Of a stretch of 64,000 bases of DNA, positions 10,868-22,468 are shown piece by piece (within the stretch, counting starts at the first letter, position 1; each line of letters begins with the position of its first letter). The position numbers were made by a program, and so were the translations under genes. The DNA comes from Siphonodentalium dalli (taxonomy: Eukaryota; Mollusca; Scaphopoda; Gadilida; Siphonodentaliidae), in contig CP136061.1 of assembly GCA_032622095.1 (NCBI GenBank), positions 9,627,287-9,691,286 of the forward strand, given 5' to 3'. The notes beneath the pieces were generated by a model. That model was not told the origin of the DNA and did no database searches. It worked only from the letters and a program-made list of their open reading frames with translations.

Positions 10868-12382
10868 ATGGATTCAACAAATACCAATGATATAGCCGCT
10901 CAAATGGCAATAATGAACGCTCAATCAGTAGCTCAAGCAGCTCAATCAGCAGCTCAAGCAGAAAATAATAACGCTCTAATAGCAAATTTAACCCGCGAAG
11001 TCGCAGAATTGCGCAAAGATTTGAAAGCCAAAGACGAAATTATAAGGCGACTAGAAGGAAAGATGACATCGGAAGACAAGGAGAAGAAAGAAAAGAAAGA
11101 AAAGAAAAAAGATAAGGGTAAGCTCAAACCAAAACGCACCAGCACCAAACCCAGCACTCTCCCGGATTTTCAACCATCAACGAGCACTATCACTTACAAT
11201 CCACCAACCCCAACCTTCAATACTCCTACAAGCAGAACTTCATCTCCCAAAGATAACAGAAGCACGGATTCTACAAAACAACTAGCCTCTGATTCCTTTG
11301 CTATCATTGATAAGGAAGATGCCAACCCTGACCCTACCCCATGGAATCTTAAAAACAAACGAACAAAGAGGAAACTAGACAATGATTTCGAAAGCAATAA
11401 CAAAAACCCACGATTCAACAATAACCAGCCTAGTCAAAGATTATCCCTTACAACAGGTCAACCAATCCAAAAACTAACTCAGTTTGCAGAAAATGCTACA
11501 TCCGACATGAAGAACAGCCCATTCTTTCTGAAAAATATCTTAAAGGAGCATAACTTTGAAACACAAGTAACCAAAAGCGGAAATCTACTAGTCTACCCAA
11601 GCGATCTAAAAACTAAACTGTACCTAATGAACGAAGCCTCAAAGCACCACCCCATTCTATCAAAGGTCACGTTCCGCCCAACAAGGGGTAAAAGGGACCC
11701 ACCAAACAATCGACACGTGGTAATTTGCGGAGTCGACCCCAAGACCCCGATTGAAGATATACAAATGGATATTGGACCCCAGTACGACGCTAGACGAATG
11801 TACTCCGCCAAACACAGTGATGCACCAACTAGAAAGATTAAAGTAACATGCCCTGATGAACAAAGTAAAGAGCGCATGCTCAAGGGGATCCAACTCGGGT
11901 CCTCCAGAAATAAATTCAAGGTAGTAGAATATAAGCCCCCTACACATATCACTCAATGTCTGAGGTGCTTCGGTTACCAACACAAAGTAGCCGGTTGCAC
12001 CGCAGACAACGAACTATGCAAAAAATGTTCAGCACAGCACAATTACAAAACCTGCAACTCAACTACTATGAAATGCATCAACTGCGCAGGAGACCACCCG
12101 GCCTCCTTCAAAGGATGCAGAGCATATAAGGAAGAAGCAGAGATTAAGGAAAAAAGAAAGTTAACATACACCGCCGTGGCAAAGAAACCCATTGAACCAA
12201 GTGAAGCCATTAGATTCGCCGCAACAATAGTTGAATGCCTACGAGAATTCAAAACAAGTAATGATGATAATGCAATCCTACAGAATGTCACCAAAAAAGT
12301 TAGCCAACATTTTAAAACAAACATCTTCAGTTCATGTGTTAGAGATTACACCCGTGAAATAAACAAAATCAATCAGAACTAA
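10868..12382 (+). CDS. Gag-like ORF1 of an I/Jockey-like non-LTR retrotransposon
   Basis: The first ATG of the frame, at 10868, gives about 504 residues; the frame is open a little further upstream. The N-terminus is Ala/Gln-rich and runs into a coiled-coil segment (LTREVAELRKDLKAKDEI) and a Lys/Glu-rich stretch, then a Ser/Thr/Pro-rich linker. The C-terminal part carries three zinc knuckles at about residues 363-425: CLRCFGYQHKVAGC (CX2CX4HX4C), CKKCSAQHNYKTC (CX2CX3HX4C) and CINCAGDHPASFKGC (CX2CX3HX6C). This triple knuckle after a gag-like domain is typical of ORF1 in I and Jockey elements, where the protein binds the element RNA. The frame is intact. ORF2 follows immediately but is truncated. 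Base composition is A-rich, as in many LINEs. Confidence 0.85.
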   Translation: MDSTNTNDIAAQMAIMNAQSVAQAAQSAAQAENNNALIANLTREVAELRKDLKAKDEIIRRLEGKMTSEDKEKKEKKEKKKDKGKLKPKRTSTKPSTLPDFQPSTSTITYNPPTPTFNTPTSRTSSPKDNRSTDSTKQLASDSFAIIDKEDANPDPTPWNLKNKRTKRKLDNDFESNNKNPRFNNNQPSQRLSLTTGQPIQKLTQFAENATSDMKNSPFFLKNILKEHNFETQVTKSGNLLVYPSDLKTKLYLMNEASKHHPILSKVTFRPTRGKRDPPNNRHVVICGVDPKTPIEDIQMDIGPQYDARRMYSAKHSDAPTRKIKVTCPDEQSKERMLKGIQLGSSRNKFKVVEYKPPTHITQCLRCFGYQHKVAGCTADNELCKKCSAQHNYKTCNSTTMKCINCAGDHPASFKGCRAYKEEAEIKEKRKLTYTAVAKKPIEPSEAIRFAATIVECLREFKTSNDDNAILQNVTKKVSQHFKTNIFSSCVRDYTREINKINQN

Positions 12383-12390
12383 TGACTAAA

Positions 12391-12804
12391 TATTCTTCTC
12401 AAAACCATATCTATATTCAACAATCTTTACATTCAATAATGAAGATTTAAAAATAACCCATATCAACATTAATGGCCTCAGAGGTCACAAACAAGAAATA
12501 ATAGAATATATCGAAGATTACAAACCACATATAATAGCACTTAACGAAACAAAATTAGATCATAAATCAAAAATCCGTTTTCCAGGATTTAACTTAATAC
12601 GAAAAGACCGCAATTGCCACGGCGGAGGTGTTGCCTTCCTTATCCAACACGGCCTAAAATACAAACTTGTAGAAAATATCGCACCTATTGATAATGATGG
12701 AAATGTTATTAATGATGAAGTTATTGCTATAGATATCACTATTAACAACAAAAAAGTCACCATTATCTCCCTGTACTACCCGTACAAAAACTCCACATGT
12801 GATC
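12391..12804 (+). pseudogene. Truncated ORF2: start of the endonuclease domain of the same LINE
   Basis: This begins just after the ORF1 stop, in a frame with no obvious ATG. It encodes the first part of an exonuclease-endonuclease-phosphatase (EEP) domain, with ITHININGLRG (the Asn motif), IIALNETKLD (the catalytic Glu) and the GGGVAFLIQHG block. Homology stops after SLYYPYKN at about 12795. Unrelated TCTCAGGAG-type repeat sequence follows, so the rest of the endonuclease, RT and RNase H is missing. Loss of the 3' half is unusual for LINEs, which normally lose their 5' end. An internal deletion or a rearrangement is more likely than aborted reverse transcription. Confidence 0.75.
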
Positions 12805-13214
12805 ACAGTAGTTCTCAGGAGGAATCACAGTAGTTTCTCAGGTGAAATGTATTTAAATTAGACTGCTGGGTGAGAAATAAGGTAGTTCTCCTGAGAAATA
12901 AATTTCTACCCTAAATTTAACATGAGAAATATTTCTCAGGAGAAATTTCACACATGAGTTTATGGTAGAATAGGGTAGAAATGAGTATTCTGGCTGCATT
13001 TTTATCAGAATATCTCACAAATAATTCTAAGTCAGATTTCTCTGACACATAAGTATATGGTAGAATAGGGTAGAAAATGACTTAGAGGATTCTGGTCGGA
13101 TTCCGGTCAGAATAAATCTCAAGAATATGAAGTCTAAGTCAGATTTCATGGTATTGGCCATATGGTAGAAATGACATACAGCACTGGCATAATAATGGAT
13201 TAATCCCTATATTA
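12805..13214. repeat. Short-motif repeat stretch (TTTCTCAGGAGAAAT and ATGGTAGAATAGGGTAG)
   Basis: Variants of CTCAGGAG and TTTCTCAGG recur between 12815 and 12945. The string TATGGTAGAATAGGGTAGAA appears at about 12960 and again at about 13058. No coding potential. This may be the body of the element that truncated the LINE. Confidence 0.5.
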
Positions 13215-13605
13215 AAGTGATGTGAAACACTCACTGAGGTGTTCCTAACGGAATAAAATATAATCATGACAAAATAAGTTATTTCATATATTTGATAACC
13301 AAATAGTCAGAAAACAGCTTCATTGCTATAAACGAATTATAAAAAGTGATTATTATTGGCGCAATTATAGTTGTAATGTTTATGCCGAATAAAGTAGTAA
13401 ATATTTACATTTGTGCGTAGTTCAAACATTGTGTTCGCTGAAATATTATAGTCGATGTGGTTGGAACTTTCGACAATCTTAGTTCATTGCTACATTCTTC
13501 CAATGGGGATAGTGTTTGTATACTAACTGATTGTTTTTTTCTTTCAATGGTATAAGTACATGATATGTCTTTAAACATATTAATGCAAAATATAAACACT
13601 TTTAA
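13215..13605 (+). repeat. Dispersed repeat family, copy at 13.2 kb (relative at 33.8 kb)
   Basis: About 390 bp that align collinearly with 33842-34230. Shared landmarks are GTGATRTGAAACACTC, AGTAGTAAATATTTACA, GCTACATTCTTCCA/TTACATTCCTCCA and AAGTACATRATATGTCTTTAA. The copies are strongly diverged (many substitutions and indels) and have no coding capacity. Confidence 0.7.
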
Positions 13606-14200
13606 ACCTTGTAGTGCTAAATTGAAATTTTTGCATGACTAAATCTAAATCCAGAGAGAATTTATCAAATAGAAATTGTCAGTTTGTATCCCTGTATTCT
13701 ATATTCTTCATTGTATTGGACAATACAAATTTATTTACCATATACATAGATGTATACAAGTGTATGAACTGAATGAATGCTGTAGATATTATAAGGTTTT
13801 GTCACATAATTAGCCCCTAATTCTGGCCTCATATTTTTTAGTAAGACGCACGTTTATTATTGGCATGTACATAGAGCTTAGCGCAATGATATCGATGACA
13901 ATGCCAAATATTTGTTACTATGTTGATCAGAATATAATTATGATATTCAATTTGTGTTGAGTTAAAATATGTACTGTACTGACTTTGAGATAAACATGGG
14001 CGACAAGGGTGGTTTTTGTCAACATGAATAAGACAATTTAATATGGAACTATTTTTTCTTGAAGGTGTCTTTACTTCCTCTTTGGTTTTGATAAGGAAAT
14101 CAATATAATTTTTTTTAACCCCAGCCATATCGATATCCCATATCGATATCATTTTCCTTGCTAAAATGTGATTATGTGACAACATGGATCTCAAATTCAT
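13606..14200. other. AT-rich non-coding stretch
   Basis: No gene, repeat or RNA recognised. The longest minus-strand ORF (13838-14200) has low-complexity, unmotivated composition and is treated as chance. Confidence 0.45.
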
Positions 14201-14201
14201 C

Positions 14202-14322
14202 TCAATTCTATACAGAATTTATTAACCTCGGCCACTAAATTTGATTAGAGCCATTGAATCGCTAAAGCTTGGCTTCGCATCAAATTTTGTGCACTCTGGT
14301 TAATAAATTTCTGATAGAATTG
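14202..14322. mobile_element. Small fold-back element (MITE-like hairpin)
   Basis: The left arm CAATTCTATACAGAATTTAT plus AACC pairs with GGTTAATAAATTTCTGATAG plus AATTG at 14298-14322. Inner arms (AAATTTGAT / ATCAAATTT) also pair, giving a stem across about 120 bp. A target duplication could not be fixed. Nothing is encoded. Confidence 0.6.
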
Positions 14323-14560
14323 TGACTCATTAGAGATCTTCTATATATTATTATATACAAGTAATGCAAACAATTAGAAAAAAGTCAGATAAATTGTAAT
14401 ATATGCTTGGCCATTGATTTGAATCATCATTAATAAAGTTCTAAACTTAACTAACATAACTTGGTGCCTTCTGTCATAATTAGTCAGGCACCAGCTATTT
14501 TCTATGAGAGTTTAATGACTGTTATTTCTCTTTTATACACATTTTATGATGTACCAACAG

Positions 14561-14709
14561 GGTCAGTGACCTGCCAGTGTGGCCATACCTGCCAAGCTAT
14601 ATATCAGGATTGTTGCTGGATCAGAGACAGTATAGGAGAGATAAAAACACTCGGCTCTAAAGTAAAACTGTATAAATTGCCTCCACAGATACATGATACC
14701 ATATTATAG
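14561..14709 (+). CDS. Possible 3' exon of an unknown gene
   Basis: A pyrimidine-rich tract ending CCAACAG precedes an open stretch of about 49 codons that ends in a stop at 14707-14709. The encoded piece is Cys-rich at its start (VTCQCGHTCQ then QDCCW) and then Lys/Leu-rich. No family recognised and no matching upstream exon found. It could be part of an old mobile element or chance. Confidence 0.2.
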
Positions 14710-15035
14710 GATATTGTTTATTTTCAATTAAGAGGCCTTGTAGGGCAGATCAATTTGCAATAATTAAAACATAGTAGAAAATAAAGTTAACATGATTGAG
14801 TTTGATTTGCACAAAATATAATAATTAGTTTGTAAAATTTAATCACCATCCTTTCTCCTACACAATGCATAATTATGTGTTAATTATCTCAATTAATTCA
14901 TAAAAAATATCAAATGTAGGAATATATCCATTGGTTTAGTGGATATTTAAATGAAATGATATGTGCTATTAGTTTATTGGATGTATATATACAAATTGTT
15001 ATCATTTGGAATATGTGTTGTTTTAATCAAACAGT
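14710..15035. other. AT-rich flank of the large palindrome
   Basis: No features seen. The palindromic element appears to begin at about 15040-15050. Confidence 0.4.
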
Positions 15036-15149
15036 CACATACTCAAAAGTAGAGCGGACAAACTTAAAAAGCGCACTAGAAGTAGGAGTTTAGTCCATCG
15101 GCACAACACACGGGCTTGTGATACATCATTTTGAAAGTTATGACATTGT

Positions 15150-16310
15150 GCACCGGATAGGACCCGGTGTGAAATATACAAGTGATGCAAAAGATGATTT
15201 TGAGAGGTTTAAGCGACAAAAATCAGCAAAAATAGCTATTTTTTATAAATGTAGCTAAGAGCGACACAACTGTAGAGAAACACAATTTTTTTTACGCCAA
15301 GATATTGTAATTCTACATACTTCTATATTTCTAATATGATAGTGCTCGATTTCGTTGAAAGTTATCAACATTTCTGAGATTTATTGTAAAAATAGACAAA
15401 ATAACGAAAATTTTCAATTTGTTTGGCCCACTTAATCAGCAATAGTTCAATATTGAATTGACTTGCGATCTTCAATATAGTGTAGAAAATTGCGAAGATA
15501 TATTCCGCATATGACAACATGCTGTTTGTGTCAACCTATTCAATAAGTGATGTGTTATGTAAGATTGTTTCACCCCTCACCCCAAAATTCCGCAAAAAGT
15601 CACTGTTTTGGGGAAATTCGGCAGAACGAAACAAAAAATCAGAGAATTTGGAATATTTTCCTGCTAAGCTATAGCAGTCTACATACTTATAGATACCAAG
15701 TATGGTAACGACATGATTTCGTTGATAGATGGCAAAATGTCTGAGATTTATTGTGAAAATAGACAAAAACAAATGTTAATTTTCAATTGTTTTTCCCTCT
15801 TAATGGGTGATAATTCAATATTGCTTTTAGAGGGATCTCAGAAATACCATGGACATTTGTGAAATTGTACATGGCATATGCTCATAGGCCAATTATGTCA
15901 TCCTTTGGGATAGGTGTTGTATTGTGTAAGATTGTGTCACCCCATACCAAATAAATCAGCAATAAGTCAGGTTTTAGAACATTCGGCAGGACGGAAGAAC
16001 TGGGATTATTCTGTGCTATGATATATAGTATTGTACGCACTTACTCCTAGATATATACCCAATTTGAAGATTTTGTTGATATAGATGCCAAGATTTCTGA
16101 GATTCATGGTGAAAGTAGACCGAAAAATCATACATTATAAATGTTTTTGCCCCTCTGCTCTATATATATGGGTGATAATTTATTTTTGTCTTTGAACAAG
16201 GATCTGTGGAAAGATTTCAACAGTTGTCAAGACATATATTATATATGACTGTTGATGCGTATTATCATCCACTGTCGTAGTTGCTGTGTTTGGTTACATT
16301 TATGTACCCC
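15150..16310 (+). repeat. About 365-bp tandem units in the left palindrome arm
   Basis: Three diverged units share, in order, a TTTTCAATTG-type start followed by TTAATGGGTGATAATTCAAT, a CATATGnnnnCATA segment, GTGTAAGATTGTNTCACCCC, an AGTCA..TTCGGCAGNACG segment and GATTTCGTTGATAGATG. Starts lie near 15416, 15783 and 16139 with an incomplete unit before them. The right arm (20150-20930) holds inverted counterparts at about the same spacing. Confidence 0.75.
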
Positions 16311-16953
16311 TTACCCCATGCAATAAAATAGTAAACCGCAAGATGAGACGAATACACGGAATATGACTATATATATATACATCCAAGCAGTATACATGTA
16401 CATATACCTTCTCAAGGTGAGACAATGAAAAGTTATTTGAGTTGAAGAAAATGCAGCATTGCATATGTTAGCTTCGCATGATAGCTTCACATGTATAGGA
16501 TTATATATGTAAAGAGAGGTTTTGCAAAATTACCACGAAATACGAACAAAGGCGAATCTTAAAAAATAACAATAAATACAAAAATTTATAAACGCATATG
16601 TAGCTGCCATCAAAACAAATTGAAATATCTTGATGGTTATTATGTGTAAAGTTATCAAACGTGCAGCGAAATATAAATACGGACAATGGACACCATTCGT
16701 ATAATGAACTACTATACATATAAGAATTACGAGTAGCTTATAGTCTAGTCGTATGTGTTTCGAACGGTCTATTAAAACATATTTTCACGGAATTGACGAC
16801 TACGAGTCCATTTGGGAGAAAATAGTGCCGTTCATTGCATTCAATCTTCTTGCCACACACAGTATTGTGATATAGTTATGTATTTAATTGTGTTGTTTAC
16901 ATGTCAAATATAGTCAGTTGTACACTAGATGAATGCACGCAAAGCTCGCGTGG

Positions 16954-17133
16954 CCATATACTTGGTTTCTCAAATCCGTAATCGTAACTACAGATATTGA
17001 AAATCGACAACTGTTATAAAGAACACATATTCTAGTGATGTGCCCATATACTTGGTTTCTCGAATCCATAATCGTAACTACAGATATTTAAAATCGACAA
17101 TTGTTAGAAAGAACACATATTCTAGTGATGTAC
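16954..17133 (+). repeat. 90-bp direct duplication
   Basis: Two adjacent copies of a 90-bp segment starting CCATATACTTGGTTTCTC, at 16954 and 17044. They differ at only a few positions. This is a recent small tandem duplication inside the left arm. Confidence 0.9.
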
Positions 17134-18820
17134 CGGCAGCACCCTATTCGTAATTCATACGTGCAGTAATTCATTATGCGTAAGCTGTCAAGTGCCAACA
17201 CAGCAAATGATAACTTACCGTATACATGCATGGTAATGCATTGCGCTAAATACCACCCGGTTCCTGTTACCATCAAAATGACAGACAACAAACCCAATTG
17301 CTGAATAGGCAGTTTACTTTGAGAGTGATTTCAAAAAATATGAAAATCTCAGCATATCTATGGCTGTAATTATGATGGCATTGGCGCAGTTGTATGTTTG
17401 TTGAACTAAAATTGGTGTTGCAATTAAAGATGGCCACCAACACGGTACCAAAAATAGAACCATTGGCAGCAGTTCACATGTATCAGGATATGTTTGGTAG
17501 TTGCTTGTCGGCGGTTGGATTCAAGATGAACCAAAAATAGTTTGATATGATGTATTCACTTCAACAATAAGAATGTCAGCAGATTGACTTCCAAACAACA
17601 CAACAAGCCAACTTCAAAAATCTAGGTGCAAATTGTGCAGGTATGGTAGTTTTGTTGTAAAGTTGTGCTTTTGCTTAACTTAATACAAATGTGCATAATA
17701 TGCAGAAGTCATATTATAGCGAAACAACACATTTATAGTTTTACTGTTTACACTTAGTTCCTTCGAAAATGACCAGAATCCTAATCATGCAGTGATCTTC
17801 AGGTTTCATAAGATATAATTCTCTAATATTCCTGACACACAGTCATTTTACCCAGACAAATGTATATGAGATCATATATCGATGTGTTTCGGCAAACAAA
17901 CTGGCAATCACATAGGGATCATGTTATGGATTCTTGTTGACCATCTTCACAACATCCACACATTCAGTTAGATGATAGCATTCTCCGTTTTATAGAACTA
18001 TCGCAAATGATATCTTTATCAATTCGTGAACCACGGCTCCTTCCAATCTCTTTGCAAAGCCAGACTCCGGCATACGTCATGTCATATTTTTCAAACATTA
18101 CAACAGATAATCAACTAACCTAATGCGTTAGTGATTCACAGACAGCCATATTTTCCAAATAGCAAGAACACCACAGGGGATGTGAAAAATTTTTGGTACC
18201 ATTTTGGCTGCCATATTTATATTTTAAACACCAATTTAATTTCAAAAACACACAATAGTGCCATAGCAATAGATATGCTGAAATTTCCATTTCCAGAAAT
18301 CACACTAAAATATAGACTGTCTCTGTTTTGGTGGAAACAGGAACCTAGTGGTTTTTAGCGCAATGCATTACCATGTATGACTGCCATAAGTTATCTTTCG
18401 CTGTGTTGGCAGTTTGACGTTATTATATTTCACTGCATGTTCAATCACTTTACATATAATATCCAGGTTCAACCACATGTACATGTAACTTGTAACGTGT
18501 GTTATTCTAGTATTGCTATAGATATATGCACTTGGAGAGAAACATAATGTGATTTAAAGCTACAAGTTTTGATACATCGGCCCAACTTGTAACAGGATGT
18601 GTAAACTATAATCCGGCGGTAGACACAAGCTATCCACAGTACATGTAACCGTCTATAACTTCGCTTCAATCGAAATATAATTTTTCCGCGTAGACACATT
18701 GGCTGCTCACTATAGAACATCTTACATTTGCACATGAGCGACGAAAAATGTCGGGAGAAACAATCGCGAGGAAACAAGTAAGGTTCCAGGATGCAGACGA
18801 CCCACGATGTTGAGTGACCA

Positions 18821-19182
18821 TGAGTTTTTTGTCAGGCCTGGCTGGACTATGGACTCAGGTCGTGCACGTTCTGGGCGCTTACCAATCATCCCATTGTGTT
18901 AGCTGGAGTCTCCATGCTAACTCGGGACGATTGGAGGTGGTGCTGCACTACCAGGTCACTCCGGTAGAACCCTCTACCGGCCGTGACTTGGGGAGACAGA
19001 CTGGTCTGGGGCCTTCACTGCCACCACAAAGACCAAGACAAAGAAAAAGAACTCAAAGACGCAGGGACGCTGACAGGAGCGCCAGGTGGAAACAGGGAGC
19101 TGAGAGACGCCCAGCCCCCCCCACATGGCCTTGGGAAAAGATCACCAGCACATCGTCGATGTCGTCACCGATGTTACAATAG
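18821..19182 (+). CDS. Unknown basic-tailed ORF inside the palindromic element (ORF1-like?)
   Basis: An ATG at 18821 opens about 120 codons. The N-terminal half has a pattern of alternating hydrophobic residues (CVSWSLHANSGRLEVVLHYQ), and the C-terminal half is very basic (RPRQRKRTQRRRDADR). The stretch is visibly richer in G+C than the arms around it, supporting a separate origin. The layout is reminiscent of multi-copy invertebrate proteins of unknown function that start with a short strand-rich domain followed by a basic tail, perhaps nucleic-acid binding. I cannot name the family. It is likely a decayed fragment, since related-looking coding sequence continues in another frame. Confidence 0.35.
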
Positions 19183-19349
19183 TACCACCAGCGGAAACAG
19201 GGACGCCAGAGGTCCCTGATGCCGACATCGAGGCCAGAGGAGATAGGGACGCCGACATCATCCCAGACGTCCCTGCCGCTGACTTTGTGGTACTGATGGA
19301 GTCACCACCAGCTCCATCACAGATGGTGGAGGACACCACATCGCCCTGA
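19125..19349 (+). CDS. Overlapping ORF, acidic/proline-rich, probably the frameshifted continuation
   Basis: An open frame of about 74 codons overlaps the end of the previous ORF in a different frame. The composition is non-random: Asp, Val, Pro and Ala-rich (VPDADIEARGDRDADIIPDV). This suggests the two ORFs are pieces of one coding region separated by an indel. A Lys/Glu-rich stretch also lies at about 19459-19591. Function unknown. Confidence 0.3.
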   Translation: MALGKDHQHIVDVVTDVTIVPPAETGTPEVPDADIEARGDRDADIIPDVPAADFVVLMESPPAPSQMVEDTTSP

Positions 19350-21062
19350 AGACGCCGACGTATATAAGGACCAGAGTCTTCACCCCCATGGCAACGACAC
19401 CGCCTGGGCTTGCCGAAGATGAGGAAACAGCTGCGGTGTGGAGATGATTTGAAACTGAGATGGCAATAGCCAAAGAACACACACGAGTATGGGAGGAAGA
19501 AAAACGACAAGAACTAGAAAAACAACCCACGTCTCCCCATCTTCTGGAGAAAAACAGCATCCAAAGAAGAAGAAAAAGAAAAAACCTATTTGATGTTTAA
19601 AAATGCTTCTTTTTTCATTTTTGTTTTTTATTTTGTTTTGTCCTAAATACACGCTCATTATGAAGGGTGAAGGAATAGAGCTATCGGTCTATTCGACCAT
19701 CCAGGGGTTAGCCCCACCCCCAGAAAGTAATATTACTGCTCACCCACGATATTTAAAGGAAGTCGTACCGACAACCCTTTTCGGAAAAGTAACGGTTTGG
19801 TCACCGCTGATGAAGTATTCAACAAAAGTTCCCTAAGAACAGGTTCGTCGATTGACATGAAGATTGGACACCTGTCTGATACACATTTCGCAATGCTGCA
19901 CATTTGACACAAAACGTCTAAATGGTTTGACGGTGTACGTATAGGCGGAATGGTCATGTGAGTCGGGTGATTTCGTTGGCAATGGTAACACACGTTACAA
20001 GTTACATGTACGTGTGGCTGAGCCTGGCTATTAACAATCACTAAACCTCCCAATACGTACATGTATAATATTATACAACAGTTACTGTGAAGCTATATTA
20101 TGCTTTTGTATTCTGCCATACCGAATTTTCTAAAAACTGATTTTTTTCGTGTGCATTTTGGGGTGGGGGTGACACAATCTTCCACCACATAGTACCTATG
20201 ACAAAGAATGACATCTTTATCCTACAATCATATGCGGTATATATTTCCACAAGTTTCTAGATTATATACGGGATCTCCATTCAATACAATATTGAATAAT
20301 CGCCTATTAAGAAGGGCAAAACAACTGAAAATTTATGATTTTTTGTCTATTTTCCAAGTAAACTTAAGAATTGTTTACATCTATCAACGAAATCATGGCA
20401 TTTCAATACTTTGTATTTATAAGTATGTAGACTGCTATATCTTTGCACAAAAATATCCCAAATACCTGTGCTTTTGTATTCAGTTGTGCCGAATTTCCCT
20501 AAAACAGTGACTTTTTGCTTAATTTTGGGGTGAGGGTTGAATTAATCTTACATAACACAGCACGTGTTAAATATAATGACATTCAGCATATTATCGTATG
20601 CGGTATATATATCCGCACTTTTCTAGATGATACACGATATCGTTGGTCAAACCAATATTGATCTATCGCCCATTAAGTATGGCAAAAAAATTGACAAATT
20701 GCGCTGTTAATTTGGTCTATTACATGTATTACAATAAATCTAAAAAATCTTGCTATATATCAGAGAAATCGTAACACTATCATAGTAAATATCTAGAGGT
20801 ATGTATATTACAATATTTTAGTGCAAAATGTTCGCGTTTCTATACTTTTGTTTATCATTTTGACGCATTTTTCAAAAACAGGGATTTTTGCTGAATTTTG
20901 GCACTTAATCCTCTAAAAATCATCTTTTGCATCATTTATATATTTCACACCGGGTCCTACCCACTGCGGAATGTCATAACCTTCAAAATGATGTATCACA
21001 AGCTTGTGTGTGGTCCCGATGGACTAAACTTTCTGAAATCGGTTCCGTCCGCCCTAATACTA

Positions 21063-21727
21063 TACTATATACAGGTGTATCAGGTGCCATCCCAGTTTTT
21101 ATGCTGTTTCCATGGTAAAAGTCTATTTCTCTCCAATACATGGATACTGCAAGTGATTTATCTTAACTTTAAACTGCTAGGCTGGCACCTGACTGCTCTC
21201 CAAACGAGAGCGTCTCCATGTGAATTAAGACAACATACTATTTCTGAATTGGCACAGTCAAAGGCTTTACCATACATGTAAAATGGTTAGTTTGATTAAG
21301 TTAGGATGTTATATGTTCTGTTGATAAGGACTCTAAGGAGGGAAGAATGAGGGGTCACATGCACCAGAAACTAAAATATAATAAAACTTAAATACATTTA
21401 AGTTTTGAGGTCTTTCTACGAACTTAAAATTAATGCAATACATGTATATCAATGTGAACATATAAATGTTGCTATCTGGTCAAGGTTAGCAAACACAATT
21501 ATCGTTTTTGAATCAATCAAAGTTCCTCAAGTAGTTTTAGTCTGAATCATGTATGTAAATTGTAAATAAATGACAGCAGCCATGCCAATGAGCTATTGAG
21601 TCAAGCTGAATTGAAACTGGGGTATATTTTTCGATTTCCCTCAAGAACTTGTCTCTCAGGCCAGGCTCTAATGAGTGCATTCTTGTAAAAAGTGTAATTC
21701 GGATTCTGTATCTACCTTGCCAAGCTT
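21063..21727. other. Non-coding stretch between the palindrome and the Ngaro-like element
   Basis: No repeat partner or gene seen. Confidence 0.4.
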
Positions 21728-21958
21728 ACACAATTACCCGAGTGGCACAAATTTAAAACTAACACTCCTTTGTTGGCCGAAATATATTTTATGTAAATAT
21801 TGAAAACTAAAATAACACAATCATGCATCCAACACAATTATCACATTTGACAAATACATGGACAAACACATGTAAGTGAAACAAAATAAATAGGACAGAT
21901 ACATATCATGCGTTAAATGAATACATGTACTACTGTATAAACCTGCATAGTTGAATAT
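21728..21958 (-). repeat. Split direct repeat B2 (3' end of the element)
   Basis: About 230 bp starting ACACAATTACCCGAGTGGC on the plus strand and ending near TTGAATAT. It is nearly identical to B1 at 22464-22684, except for a small insertion (AACCTGCA-type) near the inner end and single-base changes. Confidence 0.9.
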
Positions 21959-22016
21959 ATTTTTGGTTTTTAATAATTATTCTTCTAATTGGGTGGGACA
22001 ATTTTATAGGGTGGGT

Positions 22017-22468
22017 AAAACTTAGTGCGACTGCACCTATCGGCGAATCATGTATTGTGTCCAAAAGAACAATGACAGCGATTCATATTTCGCGGGAATT
22101 TCCTTAGACCAATCAAAAGCTGCCATTTGTAGATCAGTTACAATTTGTCACTATTTCTGAATTATTTTTGTTAATTCACTATAATCATTCGTTGTTGTTT
22201 TATCACGAATTAATGTGATCAAAGTAATAAAGTTCTTTTCTAATTTATTTAATCACTTTTTATTTCATCCAATCGTTCAGTTTATATACAATACATGATT
22301 CGTTAATGTACTTCCAATTGACACGCCCACTCTCCACTTCCGGGAAAACATGCAGCGAGCGCTGGCGAGCGTGGTAAATTTCGACCACAGATTTCATGAG
22401 ATTTGTTATTCCTCGGGTAATTAGCCATTTTAATTCGGTACCATTTGATACCGAAATAAAACAACACA
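22017..22468 (-). repeat. Split direct repeat A2
   Basis: This matches A1 at both ends: AAAACTTAGTGCGACTGCAC at 22017, and a block of nearly 200 bp from CAGTTTATATACAATACATG to AAATAAAACAACACA at 22277-22468. About 200 bp in the middle are absent from A1, which holds a short duplicated ATACAATACATGATTC there instead. Confidence 0.9.

Larger units (their letters stand above)
15040..21062. mobile_element. Roughly 6-kb diverged palindromic element with long inverted arms
   Basis: The two ends are inverted copies. The left end reads AGTTTAGTCCATCGG..., CTTGTGATACATCATTTTGA and GACCCGGTGTGAAATAT between 15088 and 15176. The right end carries the complements between 20945 and 21030. Pairing continues inward: GCGCTAAATACCAC...CAGGAAC-type sequence at about 17247 pairs with about 18345, and the CCAACACAGC...GATAACTT block at 17196 with 18385. 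The axis is near 17.8 kb. The right arm is about 0.5 kb longer, consistent with an insertion around 18.8-19.6 kb. No transposase is recognisable, so this may be a fold-back or long-TIR non-autonomous element. Outer ends and target duplication are not resolved. Confidence 0.75.

Noticed and set aside
15536-15772. Minus-strand ORF resembling one at 20208-20510 on the plus strand
   Set aside because: The similarity comes from the inverted arms and their 365-bp units, not from a conserved protein.
19142-19658. Minus-strand ORFs opposite the GC-rich island
   Set aside because: Shadow frames with Phe/Ser-rich composition typical of antisense reading.
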